Origin: Streptosporangium brasiliense
Lineage (GTDB): Bacteria > Actinomycetota > Actinomycetes > Streptosporangiales > Streptosporangiaceae
Direction: 5' to 3'
Length of the DNA: 64,000 nt
Assembly (NCBI RefSeq): GCF_030811595.1
Contig: NZ_JAUSRB010000002.1
Location: forward strand, 6,324,001-6,388,000
Below the pieces are notes generated by a model. The model made no database searches. It had not been told where the DNA came from and was given only the letters and a program-made list of their open reading frames with translations. The position numbers were made by a program, and so were the translations under genes. Below, one piece after another: positions 1 to 8,613 of this stretch; the first letter of the stretch is position 1; the number at the start of each line of letters is the position of its first letter.

Positions 1-470
1 TCGGCCAGCTCCTCGAGCATGAGCTTGGCCTTATCGGCCCCCATCCCGTCGACGGCCTGGACGGCCTCGGCGTCGGCGGCCAAGACGGCCTCCATCGTGC
101 CGAAGTGGCGGGCGATGCGCCGCGACATCGACCGGCCGGTCCCACGCACGCCGAGTGCGCAGAACACCCGGCTCAGGGGCTGTTTCTTGGCCTGCTCGAT
201 GGCGGCCAGCAGGTTGTCGGTGGAGGTCTCACCCATCCGCTCCAGGCCCAGAACCTGTTCGCGGGTCAGGGAGAACAGGTCGGCGAAATCGGCGATGAAT
301 CCCGCATCCAGCAGCTGCTGGATGCGGGAGGTGGCCAGCCCCGCGATGTCGAGCTGGTCGCGGCTGGCGGCGTAGCTGATGGAGGCGATCGCCCGGCAGG
401 CGCGGCCGCGCACGCACCGCCACCGCTCCTGGGAGGCGTCGATCGCGTCGCCACAGTTCGGCGTCCCGCT
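1..470 (-). CDS. ligA: LigA-like NAD-dependent DNA ligase, partial (runs off left edge)
   Basis: Reading the minus strand inward to base 1, the frame gives a C4-type zinc-finger-like stretch (NCGDAID, then [11 protein letters not shown]) followed by [37 protein letters not shown] and [17 protein letters not shown]. This is the order seen in the zinc-binding and helix-hairpin-helix part of bacterial NAD-dependent DNA ligases, which seal nicks in DNA. The N-terminal adenylation domain is absent: the open frame continues upstream to an ATG at 620, but residues before about base 470 do not look like LigA. It is therefore either a 5'-truncated remnant or a gene broken at its 5' side by rearrangement next to the IS110 element. 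The 3' end lies outside the window. Confidence 0.6.
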
Positions 471-643
471 CCCGAGCGTGTCCCCAGCCCCAAGGTAGAT
501 CGGCCGCTGCAGCTCATGGGCCTTGGGGCTCTGCTCTGCCCCACCCATTCCGAGGTCGGGTTTCGGCATTGTTCGGCGGCGCGTTGACCGGGACCGAATT
601 GGTGCGCCACACCGTCTCATCGTGCTGACCTGCGGTTGTGCCG

Positions 644-685
644 TCCGGGTGACCGGGCAGAACCTGTGTTCTGTCCGGTCACCGG
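644..685. repeat. Hairpin-forming inverted repeat (CAGAAC/GTTCTG type)
   Basis: Arms at 644-663 and 668-685 are complementary over about 18 bases with two mismatches around a CTGT loop. The core (G)GCAGAAC...GTTCTGTCC recurs at 14498-14521 and, less completely, at 16056-16081, so this belongs to a small dispersed palindrome family. Confidence 0.6.
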
Positions 686-689
686 CCCA

Positions 690-2423
690 GATGGCGGCTA
701 ATCGCACGTTGTGAGCAGGCGCCAGCCTCAGAGCCTGACTTGGCGAGGGCACTGGATGCCTATCCCCAGACCGGCCGGGACTGGTGTCTGCTCGTCGAGC
801 GATCCGCCGCCGTTGTGATCGATGGATGCCGGGCTGATGAGCCTGACTTTTGGGAGGGTCTCCCAGATCTGCCCCCCGACCGGCCCTCCTGGCGTTCTCC
901 CGCCACGACCCCGGCTTTTCGACGAGCGTGGTGTTCGTGGTTCGAGCCCGTCTGCGGGATCGACCTCCTCAACGCGGCCGAGCCGGTGAGCTCTTGCGGC
1001 AGAAGGAGGCCCCGTGGATCGCTGGGGTCGCGAACGGCTGATCGGATGTCGGACCGGCGAGTCCTTCGATTAGCGGGCCGCGCGTCTCCGCTGCGGTTTG
1101 GAGCTGCACCGATGGTCGGCTGCCTGTCCTTGGAAGAACATTGACGAAGCTGTTTTGCGGGATCGACTGGGCCGAACACCACCACGACATCGCCATCGTC
1201 GACGACACCGGTGCCCGGGTCGCCAAGGCCCGCATCAGCAACGACGCCGCGGGCCTGCGTGCGCTGCTGGAGCTGCTGGCCGGCGTCGGCGACCACCCGG
1301 ACGACCCGATCCCGGTCGCGATCGAAAAACCGCACGGCCTACTGGTGGCCTGTCTGCGCGCGACCGGACGGCAGGTGTTCGCCATCAACCCCTACGCGGT
1401 CTCACGCTATCGAGACCGGCATGGCGTCGCGCGCAAGAAGTCCGACGAGCAGGACGCGTTGATCCTGGCCAATATCCTGCGCACCGACATGACCGCGCAC
1501 CGGCCGCTGCCCGCCGACTCCGACCTGGCCCGGGCGATCACCGTGCTGGCCCGCGCCCAGCAGGACGCGGTCTGGGACCGCATCCAGCTCGGCCAGCGGA
1601 TCCGATCGCTGCTGCACGACTACTTCGCCGCCGCCTTGCAGGCCTTTGCGCACCTGCGCAACGGCGGCGTCACCAAGGCCGAGGCCCGGGTCGTCCTCGC
1701 GCCGGCGCCCACTCCCGCCCGCGCCGCCGTCCTCACCCGTGGACAACTGCGGGCCGCGCTCAAACGGGCCGGGAGGGCTCGCTACCTCGACCGAGACGTC
1801 GAACGACTTCACGCGATCTTCCGCGCCGAACACATGCGGTTGCCCGACTTGATCGAGCAGGCCATGGGTCACCAGCTCACCGCCCTGCTCGGCCAGCTCG
1901 AAGCGGCCTGCACGGCTGAGCAGAACCTGGCCACCCGCGTGCAGGAGGCCTTCGCCCAGCACCCCGACGCCGAGATCATCACCAGCTTCCCCGGTGTCGG
2001 CCCGCTGGTCGGTGCCCGCCTCCTGGCCGAGATCGGCGACGACCGGACCCGCTTCACCGATGCTCGCGGCCTGAAGGCCTATGCCGGCTCGGCGCCGGTC
2101 ACCCGAGCCAGCGGCAAGTCGCGGCACATCATGACCCGCAAGGTGAAGAACGACCGCCTGGCCGCCGTCGGCTACATCTGGGCCTTCGCCGCATTACGGC
2201 CCTCACCAGGCGCGCGGGCGCACTACGACCGCCGCAAAGCAGCCGACGACGCCCATACCGCAGCTCCGCGGCACCTGTTCAACCGACTGATCGGCTGCCT
2301 CTATCACTGCCTCCAAAAGCGCCGAACCTACGACGGGTCCATCGCCTTTCCACCTCGTCCAGCAGCCGCCGCTTGACACCACAACATGCTCGGATGTCTG
2401 GGGACACGTTCGGGAGCGGAGGG
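690..2423 (+). mobile_element. IS110-family insertion sequence (borders approximate)
   Basis: The element comprises a long leader without a convincing gene (about 690-1140), the transposase gene, and a short right end. The right border is placed near 2423 because the opposite-strand Tn3 transposase loses its family sequence exactly there. The left border is not fixed: the sequence left of it does not continue the Tn3 gene, so the site has been rearranged since insertion. The leader has a direct repeat GAGCCTGACTT at 731-741 and 839-849. IS110 elements are now known to make a structured bridge RNA from a non-coding end, and this leader is the natural place for one. Confidence 0.6.
1141..2376 (+). 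CDS. IS110-family transposase (DEDD type)
   Basis: The 411-residue protein has the two-part IS110 layout: an N-terminal RuvC-like DEDD domain starting LFCGIDWAEHHHDIAIVD (first acidic residue in GIDWAE, later KKSDEQDALILA), and a C-terminal Transposase_20 domain with TSFPGVGPLVGARLLAEIGD, AYAGSAPVTRASGKS and the serine region typical of the family. Start is TTG at 1141 preceded by GGAAG seven bases upstream; no better ATG is available in frame before the conserved motif. Length is normal for the family, and no frameshift is seen, so it may be active. It recombines its element without classical terminal inverted repeats. Confidence 0.9.
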   Translation: MTKLFCGIDWAEHHHDIAIVDDTGARVAKARISNDAAGLRALLELLAGVGDHPDDPIPVAIEKPHGLLVACLRATGRQVFAINPYAVSRYRDRHGVARKKSDEQDALILANILRTDMTAHRPLPADSDLARAITVLARAQQDAVWDRIQLGQRIRSLLHDYFAAALQAFAHLRNGGVTKAEARVVLAPAPTPARAAVLTRGQLRAALKRAGRARYLDRDVERLHAIFRAEHMRLPDLIEQAMGHQLTALLGQLEAACTAEQNLATRVQEAFAQHPDAEIITSFPGVGPLVGARLLAEIGDDRTRFTDARGLKAYAGSAPVTRASGKSRHIMTRKVKNDRLAAVGYIWAFAALRPSPGARAHYDRRKAADDAHTAAPRHLFNRLIGCLYHCLQKRRTYDGSIAFPPRPAAAA

Positions 2424-3661
2424 CCGATCAGCTCGATCAGCCCGCGCCGATAATGACCGGTGTAGGAGGCCTTCAACGTGGTCTGTACCGTACGCCGGTA
2501 GATCGGCCCCTTGGTCTTGAACTCCTTGACCAGATCGCGCAACGTCTCCTCCCCGCCCCGCACTGCCGGGAACACCACCTGCCGCACCGTGCCGTCCGGC
2601 TCCGCGAGCGCCGCATCGGCAATGGTGAACAGTAGGTTCTCCTTGGCCGAGACCCGCTTGAAGGCGTTGACGAGCTCCTCGGTGACCTTGCGCTCGGCCC
2701 GCGCGCCGATCCGGTGAACCGTGGCGATCAGCAGGTCGACCAGGTTGTCGGTCACCTCCCGCTCCCGCTCGGCCACCAGCGCCGCCAGCAACGTCACCGC
2801 GCCCGCCGGCGAACTGGCCGCCCGCCGCCGCAGATGCGAGGGCGACTCCACCATCGCCCGCGCCTTCCACCCAGCCAGGACCTTGGGCGCCACGTCGGCG
2901 AACAACCCCGTCGGCAGCCCGATCGCCCGGATGGCGTTCAGCTTGCCGATCTCGGTCAGCATCGACTCCAGGCTGACGTTGCCCGGCATCGCCTTGATCA
3001 GCGCCAGCACCGAGCCCGCATCCCCCGCCCCGTCGTCCTGCTCCTCCGCTTTTCCGGGATTGAACTCGTTCTCACGGTCGATGTCGCTGTCCGTGTGGCC
3101 GTCCTCGGCCGCTCCCACCAGGCCCAGCAGGCGCGCCTGAGCGGTCGCGCCCACCCGATCGGCGATCCGGGTGAACCAGGCGGCCTCGGCCGTGTGCAGT
3201 GCCGAGCGAACCATCCGCGTCACCCGGGCCGCGGCAGGTGGTTCGATCCGATCGCGGCGGCACCGCGCGAGCAGTTCCTCCCGCACACGGTCGGGGTGAC
3301 GCTCGGCATGCGCGATGTTGACCGCCAGCCAGTCGGTCAGCTTGTCGGCGTCGGCAACGCCGCACACCCGAAAGCCCAGGTGTTCCCGGATCTGCGTGCG
3401 GTGGTACTCGATGGTGCTGCCCGACCAGTCATACAGCCCCAGCTCCGTCGCGGGCACCTTCATCTGCCGCGCCACATGCTCCACAGCCTCATCCGGGAGC
3501 TCGGCCCGGCCACGAGGAAAGCGACCGTGCTGGGTGTAGAACTTCAGCAGCGCGAAGCCCAGCCGCGTCGCACCGCGTTTATCTGAGACAAGTCCTCTCT
3601 CCTCCTCCAGGACCGTCCAGTGCTCGACCAGGTCGTCAATGCCTAACGGCGCGCGCTCCAT
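2424..3661 (-). pseudogene. Tn3-family transposase, N-terminal part, truncated by the IS110 end
   Basis: From the ATG at 3661 the product has a DUF4158-like N-terminus of Tn3-family TnpA proteins (RLGFALLKFYTQHGRFPRG, IREHLGFRVCGVADADKLTDW) and continues to HYRRGLIELIG, where homology stops at about base 2424. The next 48 or so codons to a stop at 2279 read antisense into the IS110 element and are not family-like. Full Tn3 transposases are near 1000 residues, so the catalytic DDE part is missing. No resolvase or terminal repeats of the transposon are recognisable nearby; a second, tiny Tn3 N-terminal piece occurs at 10142-10213. Confidence 0.8.
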
Positions 3662-3931
3662 GCCAGAAGATCCACGGTGGCGCCGTCACCATTACAACTC
3701 CCTCATCACCATGATCACCCGCGTTTGGGGCTGGTGACACGTTCGTTAACGGCACCCCAAGCCCCCGAGGAGGCACTGGCCGCCTCGGTGGCGCCGCTGC
3801 CGTGTCCGTCCGCCGGCGGTGTACACCCAGGCGATGTCGGCCACCGGCGGCCCGTCAGACGGGGTCCGTTTTCGCGTTGCCCTCTGGCAGGATGATCTTC
3901 CCGCACCACCCCTTCATGAAGGACATCCCCC

Positions 3932-4738
3932 ATGAGACGATGGCTCGCCCTCGCGGCCGCCACACTGATCGCATCCGCCGCCGCTGCGGTCCCCGCAGCC
4001 GCGCAGACCGGCCCGCCCGACCCGGCGCAGGCGGTCAAACGGCAGTTGCGGGCCGAACGCGGCGTGCAGATCGCCGAGATCTCCCACACGATCTTCAAGG
4101 ACGGGACCTCGGCCCGGTTCCGGTTCAACAGCAGGCTGCAGCTTGGCCCCGCCGGTCCCGTTGCCGCCGACAGCACTATGCAGTGGGTGCTTGACCCGAA
4201 GAGCAGGGGAATGGCGGAAACCAACGAACTGCTGGCCGACCTGGCAAGCCCGGCCCAGATGACCGTCGTCGGCGGGTACCTGTACGCCTCCGGCCTCTAC
4301 TCGCTACCTCAGGGCAAGACCTGGGCGAGGTCGCGGGCGCCGAGGCCCGACGCCCAGTACGCCACCGAGGCCGCCACCCAGCAGACGGCGGTCAACGTGT
4401 TCGACCCGGCTACGTTGAAGGCCTTGCTGAAGGGGGCGACGGTCAAGCCAGTGCCCGACGGGTTCTTCTATCAGGGCACGCTCACCAGGCCGACGATCTC
4501 CTGGCGTCTGTGGACCGACGCCGCGGGCCTGCCCAAGCGCCTGCTGACCAACAAGCATGTGACCGGCAAGTACAAGACCGCGAAGATCGAGAGGATCGAC
4601 ACCCGCTACGCCGATTGGGGGATGCCGATCGTGGTCGTTCCCCCGCCAGCCGATGAGGTGATCGACTACGAGGATCTGGAGGATCCCTTCGGTCTGTTCA
4701 AGCCTGAGCCGAAGGAGCTCATCAACGCGTTGCGGTAA
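3932..4738 (+). CDS. Secreted protein of unknown function
   Basis: The 268-residue product starts with MRRWLALAAATLIASAAAA and a likely signal-peptidase site after VPAAAQ, so it should be exported. The start ATG at 3932 follows a GAAGGA sequence ten bases upstream. The mature part has no cysteines in a lipobox position and no motif I can assign; the alternation of short beta-like segments (FRFNSRLQL, MTVVGGYLYASGLY, ISWRLWTDAAGLPKRL) recalls actinobacterial periplasmic lipid-binding or LppX-like folds, but that is only a guess. It stands alone between transposon debris and a convergent pseudogene. Confidence 0.75.
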   Translation: MRRWLALAAATLIASAAAAVPAAAQTGPPDPAQAVKRQLRAERGVQIAEISHTIFKDGTSARFRFNSRLQLGPAGPVAADSTMQWVLDPKSRGMAETNELLADLASPAQMTVVGGYLYASGLYSLPQGKTWARSRAPRPDAQYATEAATQQTAVNVFDPATLKALLKGATVKPVPDGFFYQGTLTRPTISWRLWTDAAGLPKRLLTNKHVTGKYKTAKIERIDTRYADWGMPIVVVPPPADEVIDYEDLEDPFGLFKPEPKELINALR

Positions 4739-4798
4739 TGAGCCGGCACCCCGCTGATCTTCGGACCGGCGGGGCGTTTCCACATGTCAGGGGTGGGT

Positions 4799-5285
4799 CT
4801 ACGCGCAGTTGATCCAGTCGACCCGGGTCGAGTTGTAGGAGCAGGAGTCGACGAGCCGCGCGGAGGCGTTGCGGATGGAGGCGGTGTCCTTGTCGTTGTT
4901 CCAGACGTAGGCTCGCCGGCCCCAGTAGACGGTGCTCGTGCCTGACTGGCCCCGGCCGGTGCGGATGGTGAGTTTCTTGCCGGCACCGAGGATCTGGTCG
5001 TCCCCGAAGCTGTACTAATAGCCGGTCTTGTCACGCAGCGTCCATCCGGCCAGGTCGATCGCGGTGCGGGTGGTGTTCTTGATCACGACGTACTCGCCGT
5101 TGAGGCTGGCGTTGCTGCGCAGGTCCGAGCCGGGCGAGTCGTAGTAGACCTTCACGATTTGGACCGCCGGAAGGGCCGCCGCCTGGGCAGAAACGGCGGG
5201 GGCGAGCACGACGGCAGCGGCGAGAACAGCGGCCTGGACCAGGGGGAGACGCGCCGGTGAGTCCTCCAGCGTGTGAGCAATGAGA
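4799..5285 (-). pseudogene. Lamin-tail-domain exported protein, interrupted by an in-frame TAG
   Basis: The minus strand encodes a hydrophobic leader (LPLVQAAVLAAAVVLAP, cleavage near SAQAAA) and a lamin-tail/LTD fold: YYDSPGSDLRSN, LNGEYVVIKNTT, IDLAGWTLRDKTGY, then after an in-frame TAG (5015-5017) YSFGDDQILGAGKKLTIRTG, YWGRRAYVWNNDKDTASIRN and VDSCSYNSTRVDWINCA, ending at 4799. The two halves are in the same frame, so one nonsense change breaks an otherwise intact gene. There is no ATG, GTG or TTG close to the leader; the MITE-like element ending at 5371 lies just upstream and probably removed the original start and promoter. LTD proteins of this type are secreted, calcium- or nucleic-acid-associated proteins of unclear role. 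Confidence 0.75.
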
Positions 5286-5370
5286 TGCCTGTGAGACTGC
5301 TGATCCCGGGTGTGGGTTGGCCGGTGGGCCCGATTCGGTTGGGGCTCCAGGAGGTGAGCAGTCCAGCCGG

Positions 5371-5622
5371 GGTCCGGCCCACATAAGCCCAAAACCCACA
5401 TTCGATCTCGCTGGGCTGCTGATGTACCGGATAACGCACCCGAGTCGCGCGGCGATCGTTCCGGTGAACCCGCAGGTCGCCGATACCTTGGCGACGGCCA
5501 TGTACCGGATAACCGTCCCTTATCCGGTACATCAACCCGTGTCCGCCGCGCGCCGCCCATCAGGCTCCTCGCCAGTGGCAACGCCTGGTGAATGTGGGTT
5601 TCGGGCTTATATGGGCCGGACC
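5371..5622. repeat. MITE-like element A (252 bp, 32-bp terminal inverted repeats)
   Basis: Bases 5371-5402 and 5591-5622 are inverted copies with 30 of 32 matches (core GTCCGGCCCA...AACCCACATT). Inside, the 13-mer ATGTACCGGATAA occurs at 5422-5434 and 5500-5512 and in inverse at 5520-5532, the last two forming a perfect hairpin with a 7-base loop. No gene is encoded. A lone copy of one end lies at 6330-6361. It resembles a non-autonomous element moved by a transposase encoded elsewhere. Confidence 0.7.
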
Positions 5623-5728
5623 TCGTCCTGCTTTTGCAACGGCTGGCCGCCGCGCAGGACGAACCCGATGACCTCGCCGCTGTGGGGCATCCGTACCGCC
5701 AGCGTGCCGGTGGGGTGGAGTCCGAGAG

Positions 5729-6094
5729 TCAGCCGGTCTGATCACCGGATCGGACCAATCGGCGTTCCCAGGCCAGAGCCGCGACCACACCGATGGCATA
5801 GGCGACCAGGTCCCATGGGTCGGGAAACGCGCCGACCAGGACACCGCCGATGCCCGGCGGGGTCATGCCGACTATTTGGTAAAACTCGACGGCGGCGGCG
5901 ATCGCGGCCGTGGCCAGGGTGCGGCGTGCGGCGGTGGTGCGCCACAGCAGCCCCAAGAACGCGTAGACCAGCATGGTGGCGCCGACGTCGCTCACGTAAC
6001 CGCGGATGAACGGTTGTCCCGGGCCCCGGTAGAAGAGGGCGAACGCGCCGACGGCGAGGGCGAGGCCACCCAGAAGGACCATGGTACGGCGCAT
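5729..6094 (-). CDS. DUF2809 family membrane protein
   Basis: About 121 residues with four predicted membrane helices (MVLLGGLALAVGAFALFY, VGATMLVYAFLGLLW, ATAAIAAAVEFYQIVG, WDLVAYAIGVVAALAW). The pattern FIRGYVSDVGATMLVYAFL...VEFYQIVG...DPWDLVAYAIG is characteristic of DUF2809 proteins, small integral membrane proteins without known activity. The ATG at 6094 is chosen because GGAGAAG lies upstream; a TTG at 6121 is an alternative. It is a single-gene unit with no informative neighbours. Confidence 0.8.
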   Translation of the reverse strand: MRRTMVLLGGLALAVGAFALFYRGPGQPFIRGYVSDVGATMLVYAFLGLLWRTTAARRTLATAAIAAAVEFYQIVGMTPPGIGGVLVGAFPDPWDLVAYAIGVVAALAWERRLVRSGDQTG

Positions 6095-6329
6095 GAGATT
6101 GACATCTTCTCCGAATCTCAACGATCAGGGCGAACCTGATCATAGAGCTCGTCCCTTATGGCGGCATGCTGATTGCGGCAGGTCAGCGACCGCGGTGGAG
6201 TGCCATGGCGACGGCATGCCAGCACGCTGGAACGTAGTGACGATCCATCCGGAATGAGGCCCGACCAGATGAAACAGTGCCCCGCGTGGTGTGAGGAAGA
6301 GCACTCCAACACCCGTTCATGATCCACCG

Positions 6330-6361
6330 AATGTGGGTTTTGACCTTATGTGGGCTGAACC
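6330..6361. repeat. Solitary end of MITE-like element A
   Basis: About three quarters of these bases match the right end of the element at 5591-5622 (AATGTGGGTTT...TTATGTGGGC). No inverted partner is seen, so this is probably a decayed copy or a shared recognition sequence. Confidence 0.5.
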
Positions 6362-6539
6362 CCCAGCCGGGCTGCACGTTCGGGTGTGCCGTCTGCGCGG
6401 CCAGCGGCCCTCCAGCGGGTCGAGCGCGGCTGCGGCGTCCATCCGGCCTTGGAGATCGTCGGAGGCGAAGACCGGCAGGTCCTGGCTGACCCGTTCGATC
6501 GTCATGCTGGGCGGGGTGTCGGCGTCAGGCCGCAGCCGG

Positions 6540-6815
6540 TAGTTGCGGCCCAGACGGCTGCCCGCGGGCATCCCGGGCGCGTCGATGGCTCAGTGGGTGC
6601 GATAAGCCGCCGCGCGGGCGGCGATGACCGGGTTGTCGATGAGAAGGTAGCCGCCCTCACCGGCGGCGTAGATCTTGCCGTCATTGAGGCTGAAGCAGCC
6701 AACCTCCCCGAAGGTCCCGGCCAGCCGCCCGCGGTGACGACTGCCCTGAGCCTGGCAGGCGTCCTCGATCAGGTTCAGGTTCAACTGCCGGGCCAGCGCG
6801 GCCAGCTCACAGAGT
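6540..6815 (-). pseudogene. DegT/DnrJ/EryC1 aminotransferase fragment with in-frame TGA
   Basis: The frame gives LNLIEDACQAQGS, GRLAGTFGEVGCFSLNDGKI, AGEGGYLLIDNPVIAARAAAYRTH, then an in-frame TGA followed by AIDAPGMPAGSRLGRNYRL. This matches the middle of PLP-dependent sugar aminotransferases: the EDACQAQGS segment and the region around the PLP lysine (SLNDGKI). The stop probably replaces a tryptophan. Both ends of the gene are missing, so it is a dead remnant left of the TetR gene. The original enzyme would have acted in nucleotide-sugar or natural-product biosynthesis. Confidence 0.75.
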
Positions 6816-6826
6816 TCAGGAATGAT

Positions 6827-6861
6827 TGTTCTTGACTAATTGTTCCTAAACTCGATACGGT
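6827..6861 (+). promoter_or_regulatory. Probable promoter/operator of the tetR gene
   Basis: TTGACT (6834-6839) is followed after 16 bases by GATACG (6856-6861), a plausible housekeeping promoter ending just before the ATG at 6868. Two copies of ATTGTTC (6827-6833, 6841-6847) overlap it and could be an autoregulatory operator. Confidence 0.4.
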
Positions 6862-6867
6862 CCTGCC

Positions 6868-7338
6868 ATGGGTCGACCGCGAGGATTTGACGAGGCCATG
6901 GTGGTCCAGATGGCCGCGGAGCTGTTCGCCAGCCGCTCCTACGACGGCATCTCCATCGACGAGCTTGTCGCTCATCTGGGAGTGCACCGCAACAGTCTCT
7001 ACAAGACGTTCGGTAGCAAGCGCGGCCTCTACCTGGCCGCGCTGCGGTGGTCGCTGGAGCATCACCTGGCGCCGATGATCGAGCAGATCACCCGGGCCGG
7101 CGAGCCGGAGAGGGCGGTGCGGAGCGCGCTGGAGGCGCCGGGCCTGGATCTGCTGTTGATGGCCACGGCCGAACGAGCGCCAGAAGATGCCGAGGTGGCC
7201 AAGGAGGTCGGTGGCGCGATCACTGCCCTCGACCACGCCGCCGCATCATCCCTTGGCCTCGACGCGCCCGCGGCCGTCCGGTTCACCGCGCAACTGTTGG
7301 GCCTTCGGCTACGGGCCAGGGCGAGCAACCTCTCCTAA
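6868..7338 (+). CDS. TetR-family transcriptional regulator (short)
   Basis: The 156-residue protein has a clear TetR DNA-binding domain at residues 1-50: RPRGFDEAMVVQMAAELFAS, then ISIDELVAHLGVHRNSLYKTFGSKRGLY, the conserved recognition helix. The remaining ligand-binding part is shorter than in most TetR proteins (usually 190-220 residues) and ends in a few hydrophobic helices. It is followed after 11 bases by a gene with a perfect AAGGAG site, so the two form an operon ending in the terminator at 7751-7793. The leader is very short, suggesting that the regulator binds its own promoter. Confidence 0.85.
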   Translation: MGRPRGFDEAMVVQMAAELFASRSYDGISIDELVAHLGVHRNSLYKTFGSKRGLYLAALRWSLEHHLAPMIEQITRAGEPERAVRSALEAPGLDLLLMATAERAPEDAEVAKEVGGAITALDHAAASSLGLDAPAAVRFTAQLLGLRLRARASNLS

Positions 7339-7349
7339 GGAGTTCAGGC

Positions 7350-7703
7350 ATGGCACAGGTGCACATCGAAGAAGGTTCCCTCGTTGTGGAGATCGAAGGA
7401 CTGGACAAGCTCTGGGCACTGAAGAGCCGCCTGGTCATTCCGCTGGCCAACGTCCGCGGCGCCACGGCGGATCCGGGTGTGGTCACCGAGCCGAAGGGCA
7501 TACGCGCGCCGGGGGCGCACATCCCCGGTGTTATCACGGCGGGCACCTTCCACATGGATGGCGAAAGAGTGTTTTGGGACATCCGTGACGCGAGTCGGGC
7601 GGTGGTGATCGAACTGGCCGACGAGCAGTACGCGCGCCTGGTCATCGGCGTGGAGAACCCGCGCGCCACCGTAGCGCTGATCGAGTCGTCACTGGCCGCG
7701 TAG
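7350..7703 (+). CDS. Small PH-like beta-rich protein of unknown function
   Basis: The 117-residue product (MAQVHIEEGSLVVEIEGLDK, RLVIPLANVRGATADPGVV, GIRAPGAHIPGVITAGTF, YARLVIGVENPRATVALIE) matches a common actinobacterial family predicted to have a pleckstrin-homology-like barrel. No catalytic residues are evident. AAGGAG ends seven bases before the ATG, and the gene is translationally close to the TetR gene, so co-regulation by it is likely. Function unknown. Confidence 0.75.
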   Translation: MAQVHIEEGSLVVEIEGLDKLWALKSRLVIPLANVRGATADPGVVTEPKGIRAPGAHIPGVITAGTFHMDGERVFWDIRDASRAVVIELADEQYARLVIGVENPRATVALIESSLAA

Positions 7704-7750
7704 CCGTAGTCGAAGTCGCCGCGACAGCACGGTTGAACGTCACAGATCCC

Positions 7751-7793
7751 TGAAGGGAGCCTGCGGATCGTCCCGATCCGCAGGCTCCCTTCA
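7751..7793 (+). terminator. Strong hairpin terminator after the tetR operon
   Basis: A 19-base perfect stem (TGAAGGGAGCCTGCGGATC and its complement at 7775-7793) with a five-base loop lies 47 bases after the stop codon at 7703. There is no T-run, as usual in high-GC actinomycetes; the symmetric stem may also act from the right. Confidence 0.75.
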
Positions 7794-8051
7794 GACGGTC
7801 TTGCCCCGAGTGTGTTCCGCCTCGCGTCGGATCAGATAGTGCACGTGCTCGGCGCGGGCGCCGTAACGCCACCGGTAATCGGCGCCGCGGGAGCCGCGGT
7901 CAACCCGCGCAGCCGAAGATGGTGAAGATCATCCCGCGCACCGCGGCGAGCTGAGCCTCCGGCAGATCGCCCATCTTGCCCTTTAGCCGTACGGCCGCGC
8001 GTCAGCTCCGAGGGCATCACCCCGGCGCGCGACGGCGGCGAGATCGGCCGG

Positions 8052-8360
8052 ATGGTGCAGGCCGCCGGGGACAACCTACGCGACCTGGCCCTGGTGCTGC
8101 GGGTCAGTGAGGTCTGCCGGGCCCGCGCCGACCACCTGATCCACCGCGTTCACCTCACCCCGCAGGTGCGCGCCGGCCTGGCCACCGTCGAACACGACGA
8201 ACTCCCCGACGGCACCCACGAGGTGGGCCATATCGAGTGGAGGGACTACCGCACAACCCGGGATCTGCCGATCTTCCCGCCGATCGGTCCCGCCCTGGCC
8301 GCCATCACCGATGCGGGCTTACCCGCGGTCACTGACGACAACTACACATGGATCATGTGA
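8052..8360 (+). CDS. Hypothetical protein or gene remnant
   Basis: An open frame of 102 codons (NLRDLALVLRVSEVCRARAD, IHRVHLTPQVRAGLATVEHD, DLPIFPPIGPALAAITDAG). The frame is open further upstream (VSSEGITPARDGGEIGR) without a good start or ribosome-binding site, which suggests the 3' part of a degraded gene. I do not recognise the family. Codon third positions are GC-rich as in real genes here. Confidence 0.35.
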   Translation: MVQAAGDNLRDLALVLRVSEVCRARADHLIHRVHLTPQVRAGLATVEHDELPDGTHEVGHIEWRDYRTTRDLPIFPPIGPALAAITDAGLPAVTDDNYTWIM

Positions 8361-8613
8361 CACGGGCGGAGGCGGTGGGAGCGGGATCGCAACCGCGGCG
8401 CGAAACAGAAGAAGACAGCCGTCCTGATGTGGCCGGTTACCGGGCCGAGCCCGCCCCGGCCGGGCACCGCAGACGCGATGACGTTCGCCGTCCCGCGACG
8501 GAGCCCGGCGAAGGCCCGGGCCGCCACCGGACTTCCCCGGCTTCCCCCTCGACCACAAGGGGGACCGGCATAATCGGGTGTCCGGGATCGGGCACCAAGA
8601 CGTCGGGGGATCC

